Shown: piece by piece, positions 47,050 to 54,509 of the stretch | How the letters are laid out: the number at the start of each line of letters is the position of its first letter | Position numbering within the stretch: the first letter of the stretch is position 1 | Virus record (IMG/VR): IMGVR_UViG_3300047562_004403 | Location: 1-64,000 of that record | Length of the DNA stretch: 64,000 bases | Reading direction: 5' to 3' (one strand) | Source of the DNA: a virus | The notes under the pieces: generated by a model | Seen by the model: the letters and a program-made list of their open reading frames with translations, nothing else | What the model was told of the DNA's origin: nothing | Databases searched by the model: none | Made by a program: the position numbers and the translations under genes

Positions 47050-47558
47050 CAAATTCTTATAACATAAAAATTTTAGAAAATTATGTTACAAATGTAACTG
47101 AAATACTTGAGGAAGTATATAAACATCCAAAAGACTTGTTTAAAAGTAGATCTGAAGGTCCTGGATCATATAAATTTATAACTTTGGATGGTAAAGGGGC
47201 GTCTATGAGTACTATGATGTACCATAATTTTTCTAAAAAATTAAAAAAACTCTGTATAAAAACAGTAAATTTTGGCAAATTTTTTCCCCCCGACCAAATT
47301 GCGATAAATAAATACCCCCCAGGGTCTTATCTTGGTAAACATAAAGACGGAACTGGTAAATATTGGAAATTTCAATTAATTTTTCTTCAATCTACTAAGT
47401 CTCATTTTACGTGGTATGATAGAGAAAATAAACCGCATCTTGTTGAAGAAATACCTGGTCGAGGGTTAGAAATCCCAGTGCATATTATACATGAAAGTAC
47501 CGAAATTGATCAAGATGAAACTACTAAATATAGCATGGTATTTATCTGGGATAATTAA
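47031..47558 (+). CDS. 2-oxoglutarate/Fe(II) oxygenase-like protein
   Basis: 175 residues. A double-stranded beta-helix core is suggested by INKYPPGSYLGKHKDGTG, giving an HxD pair (H104, D106), and by VHIIHEST, supplying the distal histidine (H154). The usual arginine that binds 2-oxoglutarate is not obvious near YSMVFIWDN; a lysine may substitute. Such oxygenases in phages act as prolyl/lysyl hydroxylases or AlkB-like repair enzymes. Overlapping the 3' end of the long fibre gene by 19 nt, it may hydroxylate fibre protein, which is inference. Family assignment rests on motifs read by eye. Confidence 0.6.
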   Translation: MDPSELTNSYNIKILENYVTNVTEILEEVYKHPKDLFKSRSEGPGSYKFITLDGKGASMSTMMYHNFSKKLKKLCIKTVNFGKFFPPDQIAINKYPPGSYLGKHKDGTGKYWKFQLIFLQSTKSHFTWYDRENKPHLVEEIPGRGLEIPVHIIHESTEIDQDETTKYSMVFIWDN

Positions 47559-47585
47559 GTTGAAAGATTTTAATAACGTTATAAA

Positions 47586-48053
47586 ATGAAAAAGTTTTTA
47601 CTTTTTAATAAAGAATCTGGTTCTTTTATTTCTCTTGTAGAACCCGAAGGTTTTAATCCCGAGGCTATTGATTCGAATCTTCTTCTAGTCAAAGAAGTAG
47701 AGATGGGAGAAAATGACTTCTGGTACGGTGATTATGAGACGGGCAGAGTTTATAAAGGAACAGATATTGTTGTAATTTCACAGCAAGAAGTTCGTGATAG
47801 CGCAATTAGAAAAATTTTCTCTAAATATTTCTTCATCGACCAGATTAAAATTATTACAGACCAATTAAAAACCATGGTTGATTCGGAAAATCAAACGCAA
47901 GAATTTAAAGACATGGTGGAATTTATCGATCAAGTGCGTTCTGAATATCATGCAAAGAAAGAAATATATTCTTCTAATCCCGAAATGTATATTTGGGTAA
48001 CTGATGAAGAATCACGACAACAACAAGAAGGACGTTACAAAGGCTTCTTCTAA
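47586..48053 (+). CDS. Fibre-locus protein of unknown family, 155 residues
   Basis: The N-terminal half (FLLFNKESGSFISLVEPEGFNPEAI, NDFWYGDYETGRVYKG) resembles small tail-fibre assembly or baseplate-associated proteins with a D/NxxFWYG turn; the C-terminal half is a charged helical pair (IFSKYFFIDQIKIITDQLKTMV). It lies in a plus-strand run behind the long fibre and oxygenase genes, so a fibre assembly-chaperone role would fit. No decisive motif; the role is inferred. Confidence 0.5.
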   Translation: MKKFLLFNKESGSFISLVEPEGFNPEAIDSNLLLVKEVEMGENDFWYGDYETGRVYKGTDIVVISQQEVRDSAIRKIFSKYFFIDQIKIITDQLKTMVDSENQTQEFKDMVEFIDQVRSEYHAKKEIYSSNPEMYIWVTDEESRQQQEGRYKGFF

Positions 48054-48057
48054 ACGC

Positions 48058-48393
48058 ATGGGATTAAACCTCTCCCGTTCGACTTCTGGTAAAAAAGCCC
48101 GTGCTCCTAAATGGTGGGGGAGAATGGTAGAAAATCTTCCTAAAATTTATATTCAGGCTATTAGACCAAAAACCTGGACCCCGCACCTCGCTCAAAAATG
48201 GATAAAAGCGGTGCCTTCTAAATGCCCCTTTGAAAGACAAATTTGGTGGGGTGATCGGCTATTGCTATATATCCCGCCCCTCTGCCCCCTCAATCCGCTA
48301 TCCTCACAACTTTACGAAATTCGACTAGAGGCTCAAACTTATCTTGCAAACCTACAACCCCGTCAATCGCCCAGTAGTCAGTTTATAGATTGA
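48058..48393 (+). CDS. Mo-dependent-nitrogenase C-terminal family (Mo_nitro_C) homologue
   Basis: 111 residues from the ATG at 48058, 4 nt after the preceding stop (an in-frame ATG at 48004 would overlap that gene). Residues 41-98 carry the signature of the cyanobacterial Mo-dependent nitrogenase C-terminus family: TPHLAQKWIKAVPSKCPFER (CPFER at 56-60), then YIPPLCPLNPL (71-81), then EIRLEAQTYLAN. The name comes from a domain once found fused to nitrogenase; stand-alone members of unknown function are widespread in cyanobacteria. Its presence points to a cyanobacterial host and gene transfer from it. Function in infection unknown. Confidence 0.85.
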   Translation: MGLNLSRSTSGKKARAPKWWGRMVENLPKIYIQAIRPKTWTPHLAQKWIKAVPSKCPFERQIWWGDRLLLYIPPLCPLNPLSSQLYEIRLEAQTYLANLQPRQSPSSQFID

Positions 48394-48425
48394 TATACCA
48401 CCACCCCACGAACCGGGCCAATGTG

Positions 48426-48434
48426 TGGTATAAT
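48426..48434 (+). promoter_or_regulatory. Extended -10 promoter
   Basis: TGGTATAAT, a perfect TGn-TATAAT, preceded by another TG. No -35 match. It drives the 312-residue gene at 48498 with a leader of about 57 nt. Confidence 0.65.
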
Positions 48435-48441
48435 ATATCAA

Positions 48442-48465
48442 GAGTTAAAGAGAGATCTTTTACTC
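48442..48465 (+). promoter_or_regulatory. Leader hairpin of the 48498 gene
   Basis: GAGTTAAAGA-GAGA-TCTTTTACTC: a ten-pair stem with one T-T mismatch and a GAGA tetraloop, directly after the transcription start. It may stabilise the mRNA or serve autoregulation. Confidence 0.4.
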
Positions 48466-48497
48466 CAAAGAGACACCTACTAAGTGAGTTTTAAAAA

Positions 48498-49436
48498 ATG
48501 TCCGCAGCAACTTTTTCCGTTACGACCATTGACCTGAGCACTAACGCTCCGCAACTTGCCCCGCTCAGTGGCCGTGAATATACCTCTGAATACACCTCGC
48601 TTCCTAACGCCAATTTGCCTAAGGGTTTGCGTAGGGACCTCGATACTGTATTTCAGTTTCTAACCAACGAGGAACTTCCACTCGATGAGAACACTTTCCT
48701 CATCAAGTCTCGTGATGGTATTTATTTTCGCCTCTTCGGTCCTGTTCTGAAAGCCGGAGCGACTGGAGTGGAGGGCACAGAAGATGGCCAACTCTACATT
48801 CAATGGGGGCCACGCTATCTGCCCCTCGGTATTACCAAGGGCGGTTTTGTAAAGCCCGATGGTACTGAGATTGAAGCCGAATTTGGTTCATATAACTTCT
48901 CTGGGCGAGGAGAAGATCCCGCGCTGTTTGTCAGTGTTGATACAGAAAATGGTCAACTGGTTCTTCCGGTGGCCGTACGTTTTACCGACTGGGAAAATCC
49001 CACAGAACCTAAGGCTCTTAACGCTCTTCTCAAGAAGAAGCCCGGGGATGTGGTAACTTTGATTCAAAAAGTTACCCCCAAAGGTGCCGGGGCAGGCGGT
49101 CCTCGTATTGAAGCCGATAGCGAAATTGATTTTCGTGAGCTGGAGGTAAATGTCCCCTATGAGGTAATTAATTACTATCCATGTAAAACCACGTATGGTT
49201 TGACATACAGGATCATGATTAATAACTATCCAGAAGAAGGCCAAGTAGCCGGCGCCTGGGCCCATAGCTCCATTCGTCCGCTCCTCTCTACTAAACCCGA
49301 AATCAATAGAGAAAAGCCCGCAGTTTTGACTTTGCGTTCTAAAGAAGAACTGGATAATGGTAAAATTCGCATTCGTTCTACCTTGCTCCTGAGTCGTCAA
49401 GAAGCTTCCGATGAGGACCTCAATCTAGATTTTTAG
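48498..49436 (+). CDS. Unknown, highly expressed protein; single-stranded-DNA-binding candidate
   Basis: 312 residues, not assigned to a family. Clues: it is a single-gene transcript with an extended -10 promoter, a leader hairpin and a strong intrinsic terminator; codon choice is C-rich like other well-expressed genes; its length is close to T4 gp32 (301); and it ends in an acidic tail with an aromatic last residue (ASDEDLNLDF), the hallmark by which phage and bacterial SSBs recruit partners. The body contains beta strands that could form OB folds (GDVVTLIQKV, VPYEVINYYPCKTTYGLTYRIMI). SSB is the best guess; a virion protein is the alternative. Confidence 0.5.
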   Translation: MSAATFSVTTIDLSTNAPQLAPLSGREYTSEYTSLPNANLPKGLRRDLDTVFQFLTNEELPLDENTFLIKSRDGIYFRLFGPVLKAGATGVEGTEDGQLYIQWGPRYLPLGITKGGFVKPDGTEIEAEFGSYNFSGRGEDPALFVSVDTENGQLVLPVAVRFTDWENPTEPKALNALLKKKPGDVVTLIQKVTPKGAGAGGPRIEADSEIDFRELEVNVPYEVINYYPCKTTYGLTYRIMINNYPEEGQVAGAWAHSSIRPLLSTKPEINREKPAVLTLRSKEELDNGKIRIRSTLLLSRQEASDEDLNLDF

Positions 49437-49465
49437 GCTTAAGTCCTGATTTTTAACCTAGAGGT

Positions 49466-49497
49466 AGCTCCGAGAATTTCTCGGGGCTATTTCTTTT
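49466..49497 (+). terminator. Intrinsic terminator
   Basis: Ten-base-pair stem AGCTCCGAGA (49466-49475) with TCTCGGGGCT (49479-49488), short loop, followed by ATTTCTTTT. Ends the SSB-candidate transcript just upstream of a late promoter. Confidence 0.85.
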
Positions 49498-49499
49498 GG

Positions 49500-49519
49500 G
49501 TTTAAAGACTCATACAGAG
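49500..49519 (+). promoter_or_regulatory. Candidate late promoter
   Basis: GTTTAAAG (49500-49507), 5 nt, TACAGAG; ATG at 49530, 30 nt from the first G. Together with the copy at 58625 it shares the longer phrase GGGTTTAAAGACT and a similar AGCG..TA..CTATG end. Confidence 0.55.
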
Positions 49520-49529
49520 CGTATTATCT

Positions 49530-50084
49530 ATGGATCACAAACTAATCATACCAGAGGGCTGGGAGGTTGCCTCCTATGCCGAACCTGGCACCGATACAGG
49601 GAAAACAAAGAAAAACCTAGAATTAGTAAAACCTGGTCCCCAATCCGGTGAAGATGATTATCATTCTCAATACGTAGATCCCGAAGGCGCTTTCGGTGCG
49701 GCTAAAGTTGGCGGCGGAGAGACACCCTCTTACGAAGGACCACACGATAAAGACATGAATCCAGAAGGCAAATCTGGTTATGATGTGGGACAACTTCATG
49801 TCGAGCCGGGTGAGATTGTTGTGGAGCAAGGAGTACAACATAGACGTTCTTATTTTCTTGTTACCCACCCCGATGAAGAATATTTCTATTCGGTGATTCC
49901 TAAGATAAAAAGTACATCTGAAGAGTATAAGAGTCCGAAGAAGCGTACCCGCTCTGAGGCGCTAGAGATGGCCTACAAGGTGCTTAATGCCACGCTTCCT
50001 GAATCGGTTTCTGACCAGATGCATTATACATATCCGGAAACGGAGATTGTAGTTAAATCCACAGCAAGCCAGCAGCATATGTGA
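49530..50084 (+). CDS. Unknown late protein, 184 residues
   Basis: Acidic and Gly/Pro-rich in the N-terminal half (LELVKPGPQSGEDDYHSQYVDPEGAFG), probably disordered, followed by a folded C-terminal part (FLVTHPDEEYFYSVIPKI, RSEALEMAYKVLNATLPESV). The opening IIPEGWEV phrase recalls the PEGWKV near the start of the HNH gene at 52084 but the rest is unrelated. It has its own late promoter after a terminator, so a virion or packaging role is plausible. No family recognised. Confidence 0.5.
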   Translation: MDHKLIIPEGWEVASYAEPGTDTGKTKKNLELVKPGPQSGEDDYHSQYVDPEGAFGAAKVGGGETPSYEGPHDKDMNPEGKSGYDVGQLHVEPGEIVVEQGVQHRRSYFLVTHPDEEYFYSVIPKIKSTSEEYKSPKKRTRSEALEMAYKVLNATLPESVSDQMHYTYPETEIVVKSTASQQHM

Positions 50085-50086
50085 CC

Positions 50087-50102
50087 ACCGCGTAAACGCG
50101 GT
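50087..50102 (+). other. GC-rich hairpin after the 49530 gene
   Basis: ACCGCG-TAAA-CGCGGT, a perfect six-pair stem starting 2 nt after the stop codon. No U-tract follows, so it may be a 3'-end stabiliser or processing site rather than a terminator. Confidence 0.5.
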
Positions 50103-50114
50103 AAAACCAACTCA

Positions 50115-50123
50115 TGGTAGAAT
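50115..50123 (+). promoter_or_regulatory. Extended -10 promoter-like element
   Basis: TGGTAGAAT (one mismatch to TATAAT), 32 nt before the GTG start of the phosphatase gene; AAGGGAG just downstream could act early as a ribosome-binding region. Confidence 0.45.
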
Positions 50124-50154
50124 AAGGGAGATTAAGTCAAATTTTTTTCATTCA

Positions 50155-50892
50155 GTGTCCAATCTCCTACTCATATCTGATGTTCACTCTAGAGACGATG
50201 CGCTCTTCCGCCTAATCGATAAACTCTCTAAGCCAATCAATTCAGGAGCACATATCGTATTTCTCGGGGACTTGTCAGATTGTAGAGATAAATTATATAG
50301 GCCTCAATGTTCTTTTCTTAAAGTATATAATTTGGTAAGACAACTTTGCGATGAAGGGTATGCCACTCTTCTTCACTCAAACCATGGTCAAAATTTAACA
50401 GATTACTTTTTAAATCGTCGAGACGTTCGTAAAAATATTGTAGGATTTAAAGATACAATTAATGAAATCGAGACTCTGGACAAACCTATTCAGAACGAAA
50501 TGATTCTGTGGTTGGATTCAAGACCTCTTATATACACTTATAATTCCGAAAGCGGAAAAACATATAAAATAGCCCACGCTTTTTATCAAAAAGATATTGA
50601 AGCAAAATACTCCGAAGGAGGTATTACTCCGGAGGAGTTAGATTTTACGCTAAGAGGAAGAAAATCGTCCTGGTTTTGGAAAGGACGCAAAATAACTAAA
50701 CGAACAGGATTCTGGAGAAATCCGGATCGTTGGGGAGCCAACGGATCAGACGTTCTCTGCTCGGGGCATTGGGCCACAACATTAGTCGAATCTAACTGCG
50801 TGGTTAATGATCCTGGCGGAGATGCTACTGACGGAACTCTAGGAGTTTTTGATTGTAATAATCACAACTTAACTATTTACGAAAATAAATGA
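50155..50892 (+). CDS. Calcineurin-like metallophosphatase
   Basis: 245 residues, GTG start. Metal-ligand motifs appear in order: SDVHS (D9, H11), GDLSD (G38-D42, replacing GDxxDR), SNHG (75-78, replacing GNHE/D), a later AHAF and GHWATT. This is the PP2A-like phosphoesterase pattern found in many T4-like and jumbo phages; possible substrates are phosphoproteins or nucleotides (for example 2',3'-cyclic or dinucleoside phosphates). The serine in SNHG departs from the usual glycine. Its stop overlaps the nrdB start (ATGA), so the two are translated together. Confidence 0.82.
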   Translation: MSNLLLISDVHSRDDALFRLIDKLSKPINSGAHIVFLGDLSDCRDKLYRPQCSFLKVYNLVRQLCDEGYATLLHSNHGQNLTDYFLNRRDVRKNIVGFKDTINEIETLDKPIQNEMILWLDSRPLIYTYNSESGKTYKIAHAFYQKDIEAKYSEGGITPEELDFTLRGRKSSWFWKGRKITKRTGFWRNPDRWGANGSDVLCSGHWATTLVESNCVVNDPGGDATDGTLGVFDCNNHNLTIYENK

Positions 50893-51896
50893 CTAGCATT
50901 CTTGACCATAATAAGATGGTCTTTAAAAAAGACAATGGATTTGATTTTCCAGAATTTTATGATTATTATGAACGTACTGTAGCTAGCGTATGGCGGCACC
51001 AAGAGGTGGCAATGGAGGGAGATCTTAGAGATTGGCAATTCAACTCAACACCGGACGAAAGAGCCGTTATAGCCGGCATTTTAAAGGGCTTTGTAAGCGC
51101 TGAGTTGGGAATTGGTTGTTACTGGGCCGATGAGGTTTGTCGCATTTTCCCCAAGCCTGAGATCCAGGCAATGGCCCGTGCCTTCTCATTCTTTGAGACA
51201 ATTCACGCTGCTGCCTACTCCTATCTTAATGATGTTCTTGGCCTTAAGGAATACGAGGAGTTCATCAACGATCCTGTTGCCTGTTCCAAGATCGATACTT
51301 TTTTTCAAAAATACCCAGACAAAGTTTCTCTCGCCGTGTTCTCAGGAGCCGGAGAGGGCGTATCACTATTTAGCTCATTCGCTGTATTACTAAGTTTTAA
51401 CAAAGATGGACGTTACAAGGGCCTCGCGCAGATCATCTCGTGGTCGGCGATTGACGAGCAGACGCACTCGGAAGCAGGGTGTAAGTTATTCCGCGAACTT
51501 ATCAACGAGACTGGAATCAGTAAAGAGGAGGAAGAAGCGATCTATGAGGGCTTCCGTCTTGTGGTGGGCAAAGAGTTCGCTTTTATTGACCACATTTTTA
51601 ATGTTGCATATATTGGCTCGATTAACGCTGATGAGTTGAAAGCTTACATAATGAATCGTGCCAATGAACGACTTCTTACGCTTGGATTGCAACAAATCTT
51701 CCACCTATCTACTGAAGAGCTTTCAAAGGCAAAAACTATTAGCGCTTGGTTTGAGCCTATGATTAAAGGGGCTAGTAATTCTGATTTCTTTGCTCAAAGT
51801 AAATCTGGTGATAATTACGTAGCTAAACCTTCTCAGGATTATATGAGCGTAGATCTTACAAGCATAGATCTAGAAAAATGTCTTTCTTATACATAA
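50889..51896 (+). CDS. nrdB: Class I ribonucleotide reductase small (beta) subunit
   Basis: 335 residues. All iron ligands and the radical tyrosine are readable: D45 (EGDLRDW), E103-x-x-H106 and Y110 (FFETIHAAAY), E156 (GAGEGVSLF), E190-x-x-H193 (IDEQTHSE). It therefore looks like a tyrosyl-radical class Ia-type enzyme, generating the radical for NrdA; the product is deoxyribonucleotides for phage replication. The order phosphatase-nrdB-small gene-HNH-nrdA is unusual in placing beta before alpha. Codon use is C-rich between about 51100 and 51560 compared with its ends. The C-terminus (DLTSIDLEKCLSYT) would dock on NrdA. Confidence 0.93.
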   Translation: MTSILDHNKMVFKKDNGFDFPEFYDYYERTVASVWRHQEVAMEGDLRDWQFNSTPDERAVIAGILKGFVSAELGIGCYWADEVCRIFPKPEIQAMARAFSFFETIHAAAYSYLNDVLGLKEYEEFINDPVACSKIDTFFQKYPDKVSLAVFSGAGEGVSLFSSFAVLLSFNKDGRYKGLAQIISWSAIDEQTHSEAGCKLFRELINETGISKEEEEAIYEGFRLVVGKEFAFIDHIFNVAYIGSINADELKAYIMNRANERLLTLGLQQIFHLSTEELSKAKTISAWFEPMIKGASNSDFFAQSKSGDNYVAKPSQDYMSVDLTSIDLEKCLSYT

Positions 51897-51902
51897 AAAT
51901 TT

Positions 51903-52106
51903 ATGGCAATTCAACCTCATCCGGACAGAGTTGAAAAACTCATGGCAACTGACCACGGCACGGTGTGTTTAATTACAGATAACCGAGCCGATTTATACAT
52001 AAAAAAATCTAAAGAAAAACTTAATAAACCCCCGGCAAATAGGCTTTCGAGGCCATGCGGCGGAAAGGGAGGATTTGACGATTATGTCGAGCGATGGTAT
52101 GGATGA
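51903..52106 (+). CDS. Small hypothetical protein, 67 residues
   Basis: Starts 6 nt after nrdB and ends within the HNH gene. Basic and Pro/Lys-rich in the middle (IKKSKEKLNKPPANRLSRP) with a short N-terminal domain (HPDRVEKLMATDHGTVCLITDNRADLY). No family recognised. The end of this gene supplies the strong Shine-Dalgarno (GGGAGGA) of the overlapping HNH endonuclease gene, so its coding sequence and that element are shared. Confidence 0.5.
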   Translation: MAIQPHPDRVEKLMATDHGTVCLITDNRADLYIKKSKEKLNKPPANRLSRPCGGKGGFDDYVERWYG

Positions 52107-52509
52107 TTTTGTAAAACCTGAGGGTTGGAAAGTTAAAGGTCGGGATCAGGGCGGCAGAAACTATTCCGACTCCGGAGAGCAATGGAAGCAATGGAAAGAT
52201 TCCCCATACGAAGTAAGTAGTAGTGGTAAAGTTCGTCGTAAAGGCGATGCCGAACACCGTAAACCTCGCGATGATGATCGTAAACACCAACGTGTTAATC
52301 TTACTTGGAATGGTAAGCGAGAAGAACCGCCTTTACATCAAATGGTGATGGAATTATTTGGCCCACCTAGGCCCAAAGGGAAACATATTGTTATCCTTCA
52401 CAAGGATAATGATGGTACAAATAATGCAATTTCTAATCTGAAATGGGGAACTAGATCTGAGAACGTACAACAAGCCCATGACGATGGCTTAATTAAAAAT
52501 AAAAAGTAA
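52084..52509 (+). CDS. NUMOD4-HNH homing endonuclease
   Basis: 141 residues from the ATG at 52084, which lies 10 nt after AAAGGGAGGA; an upstream TTG at 52075 is less likely. WKQWKDSPYEVSSSGKVRRKG (about residues 33-53) is a NUMOD4 DNA-binding motif; LHQMVMELFGPPRPKGKHIV..HKDNDGTNNAISNLKWGTRSENVQQA (about 88-135) is the HNH nuclease core. It is free-standing between nrdB and nrdA, a well-known target of phage homing endonucleases. No intron is visible: nrdB and nrdA are both intact. A stem-loop follows the stop. Confidence 0.85.
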   Translation: MSSDGMDDFVKPEGWKVKGRDQGGRNYSDSGEQWKQWKDSPYEVSSSGKVRRKGDAEHRKPRDDDRKHQRVNLTWNGKREEPPLHQMVMELFGPPRPKGKHIVILHKDNDGTNNAISNLKWGTRSENVQQAHDDGLIKNKK

Positions 52510-52511
52510 TC

Positions 52512-52560
52512 GCGTAGTTGTTAGTAGATTAGTTACTAACTAACAACTATGCTACTTTAT
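52512..52560 (+). terminator. Probable stem-loop terminator between HNH and nrdA genes
   Basis: A long perfect inverted repeat, TAGTTGTTAGT (52515-52525) with ACTAACAACTA (52539-52549), extended by two further pairs plus a wobble, then CTTTATTTTGTT. U-tract is broken, so it may instead be an operator; the nrdA promoter follows directly. Confidence 0.5.
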
Positions 52561-52562
52561 TT

Positions 52563-52571
52563 TGTTATAAT
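52563..52571 (+). promoter_or_regulatory. Extended -10 promoter of nrdA
   Basis: TGTTATAAT, a perfect TGn-TATAAT, 22 nt before the nrdA ATG; it gives nrdA a promoter independent of nrdB and the HNH gene. Confidence 0.6.
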
Positions 52572-52592
52572 ATAGAACCAATTAAAATTACT

Positions 52593-54506
52593 ATGTCCGA
52601 ACCCCAAGTCCCCTCGTGGATGTCAAAAGAAGCCATCGATACCCTATCGAGAGGATATCTATATCAGGGTGAGACGCCCAGAGGTATGTATGAAAGGGTG
52701 GCTAATCAAGCCGCTAAATTACTCAATTACCCCGAGCTCTCAGAAGATATTTTTGAAGTACTATGGAGGGGATTTCTTGGCTTAGCAACTCCCGTGGCGA
52801 GTAACTTTGGCACTTCGAGGGGGCTCCCCATCAGTTGCTACTCTAATCACGTCTCTGATTCCGTACCCTCTATCTACTCCCACCTGAAGGAGTCAGCAGC
52901 TCTCTCCCAGCATGGTGGCGGAGTGGGTACCTACTTTGGAGACATTCGTCCCGCTGGGGCTCCTATCTCATCAGGGGGAAAGAGTACAGGTATAGTGCCC
53001 TGGATGCGGCAATATGATCAATGCGCGGCCGTTGTCTCCCAGGGTGGAGTAAGACGCGGTAGTTTCGCTCTATACCTACCCATTGACCATCCTGATTTGC
53101 CTGAAGTACTTCGTGCTAAAGACCATTCACAAGGCGATCCACGCGACTTTATTGATAGCAACGTGGCCGTAACAGTAACTGATGAGTGGGTAAAAGAATT
53201 GCTCGCGGGCGATAGAGACAAACAAAAACTCTTTGGCGAGGTACTTAAAGCCCGCCTTGTGTCAGGGTCTCCTTACATCATCTTTATTGACAATGCCAAC
53301 AAGGCCAATCCAGATTGCTACACACAACGTGGCTTAAGTGTTAAACTATCAAATTTGTGTAGCGAAATTTTTCTCCATACTGATGAAAACCATACTTTTG
53401 TATGTGTTTTATCCTCGCTAAATCTTTCTCGATGGGATGAATGGAAAAATTGGACCGCTCCTGTAACAGGCAAAACTGTCCCTGAGTTGGCTGTGTATCT
53501 CCTTGACGCGGTTGTAGAAGAGTTTTGCCATAAGGCCGAACGTCTTACTTCCTTGGGTAGGGCTGTAAGATTCGCTCGCAAATCTAGGGCTTTAGGCCTG
53601 GGTACTATGGGTCTTCATGCTCTTTACCAATCTAAAAATTTGCCCTTCTCATCCGAAGGAGCTCGCGATCTAAACATTGAAGTACATAAATTTATCAAAG
53701 AGAAAGCGCAAAAGGCTTCTCGTGAGATGGCTATTGCCTATGGCGAGCCAGAATGGTGCCAAGGCACCGGCCTCCGTCATACCCATCTCATGGCAATTGC
53801 CCCAACCAAATCTAATTCCGTGATCTGTGGTGCCGGGAGCGAGGGAATTGAGCCTATTGACGCCAACTATTACGTAGCCAAGCAAGCTAAGGGGACATTT
53901 GTTCGTAAGAATAAATACCTAGTAGAACACTTGGAGCGCATCGGACGTAACACCGAAGAGACCTGGGAATCTATTCTAGAGTTTCGTGGATCAGTGCAAC
54001 ATCTAGATTTCCTTGATGCCCACTCTAAAGAGGTATTTAAAACTGCACGTGAAATTGACCAATTTGAGTTGATCCGTCAAGCCTCAGATCGACAAAAGTA
54101 TGTTTGCCAAGGTCAATCTATCAATCTCTTTGTCGATCCCGAATCTACACCTGAGTATCTTTTCAAGCTTCATTTAAGTGCCTGGAAAGGAGGACTTAAA
54201 TCTCTCTATTATTTGAAGAGTTCATCTTTGCTTATTAAGAAAAAACCATCAGGGCAACAAAAAATTGCCAAAATTATCACCAAACAAGAATGCCCTTATT
54301 GCTCCATGGCTAAGTCACTTCTCCGTAGTCAGGGTTGGACAATTAACGAAGTAGATCGGATGAATGTTCCCGATTCTGAATGGCATTGGAAAACCGTTCC
54401 GCAGATTTGGCTCAATGGTCAGCATGTTGGTGGTTATACCGACTTGGCAGAAAAACTCGGTCATAGGGAAAAATCTTATGGTGAATGTGTGGCCTGTGAG
54501 GGTTAA
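52593..54506 (+). CDS. nrdA: Ribonucleotide reductase large subunit fused to glutaredoxin
   Basis: 637 residues. Catalytic residues by position: C82 (ISCYSN), N254/C256/E258 (SNLCSEI), C271 (VCVLSS), radical-path tyrosines Y539-Y540 (SLYYLKSSS). The usual N-terminal ATP-cone is absent, so activity regulation by ATP/dATP is probably lost. After the catalytic barrel, residues 555-625 form a glutaredoxin: CPYC (567-570), TVPQIW (601-606), HVGGYTDL (611-618). The protein then ends with CVAC (632-635), the reductase shuttle cysteines, so the glutaredoxin lies between barrel and tail and could reduce it in cis. It is flanked by homing endonuclease genes. Confidence 0.92.
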   Translation: MSEPQVPSWMSKEAIDTLSRGYLYQGETPRGMYERVANQAAKLLNYPELSEDIFEVLWRGFLGLATPVASNFGTSRGLPISCYSNHVSDSVPSIYSHLKESAALSQHGGGVGTYFGDIRPAGAPISSGGKSTGIVPWMRQYDQCAAVVSQGGVRRGSFALYLPIDHPDLPEVLRAKDHSQGDPRDFIDSNVAVTVTDEWVKELLAGDRDKQKLFGEVLKARLVSGSPYIIFIDNANKANPDCYTQRGLSVKLSNLCSEIFLHTDENHTFVCVLSSLNLSRWDEWKNWTAPVTGKTVPELAVYLLDAVVEEFCHKAERLTSLGRAVRFARKSRALGLGTMGLHALYQSKNLPFSSEGARDLNIEVHKFIKEKAQKASREMAIAYGEPEWCQGTGLRHTHLMAIAPTKSNSVICGAGSEGIEPIDANYYVAKQAKGTFVRKNKYLVEHLERIGRNTEETWESILEFRGSVQHLDFLDAHSKEVFKTAREIDQFELIRQASDRQKYVCQGQSINLFVDPESTPEYLFKLHLSAWKGGLKSLYYLKSSSLLIKKKPSGQQKIAKIITKQECPYCSMAKSLLRSQGWTINEVDRMNVPDSEWHWKTVPQIWLNGQHVGGYTDLAEKLGHREKSYGECVACEG

Positions 54507-54509
54507 TTT

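Noticed and set aside
48004-48057. Longer start for the Mo_nitro_C homologue
   Set aside because: It would overlap the upstream gene by 50 nt and add a low-complexity Lys/Asn leader absent from the family.
48888-49400. 170-residue open frame antisense to the SSB candidate
   Set aside because: No start signals, low-complexity composition, and fully inside a well-supported gene whose codon bias keeps the opposite strand open.
52593-54506. Intein or intron in nrdA
   Set aside because: Catalytic motifs run without interruption or splice-like boundaries; the endonucleases are outside the gene.
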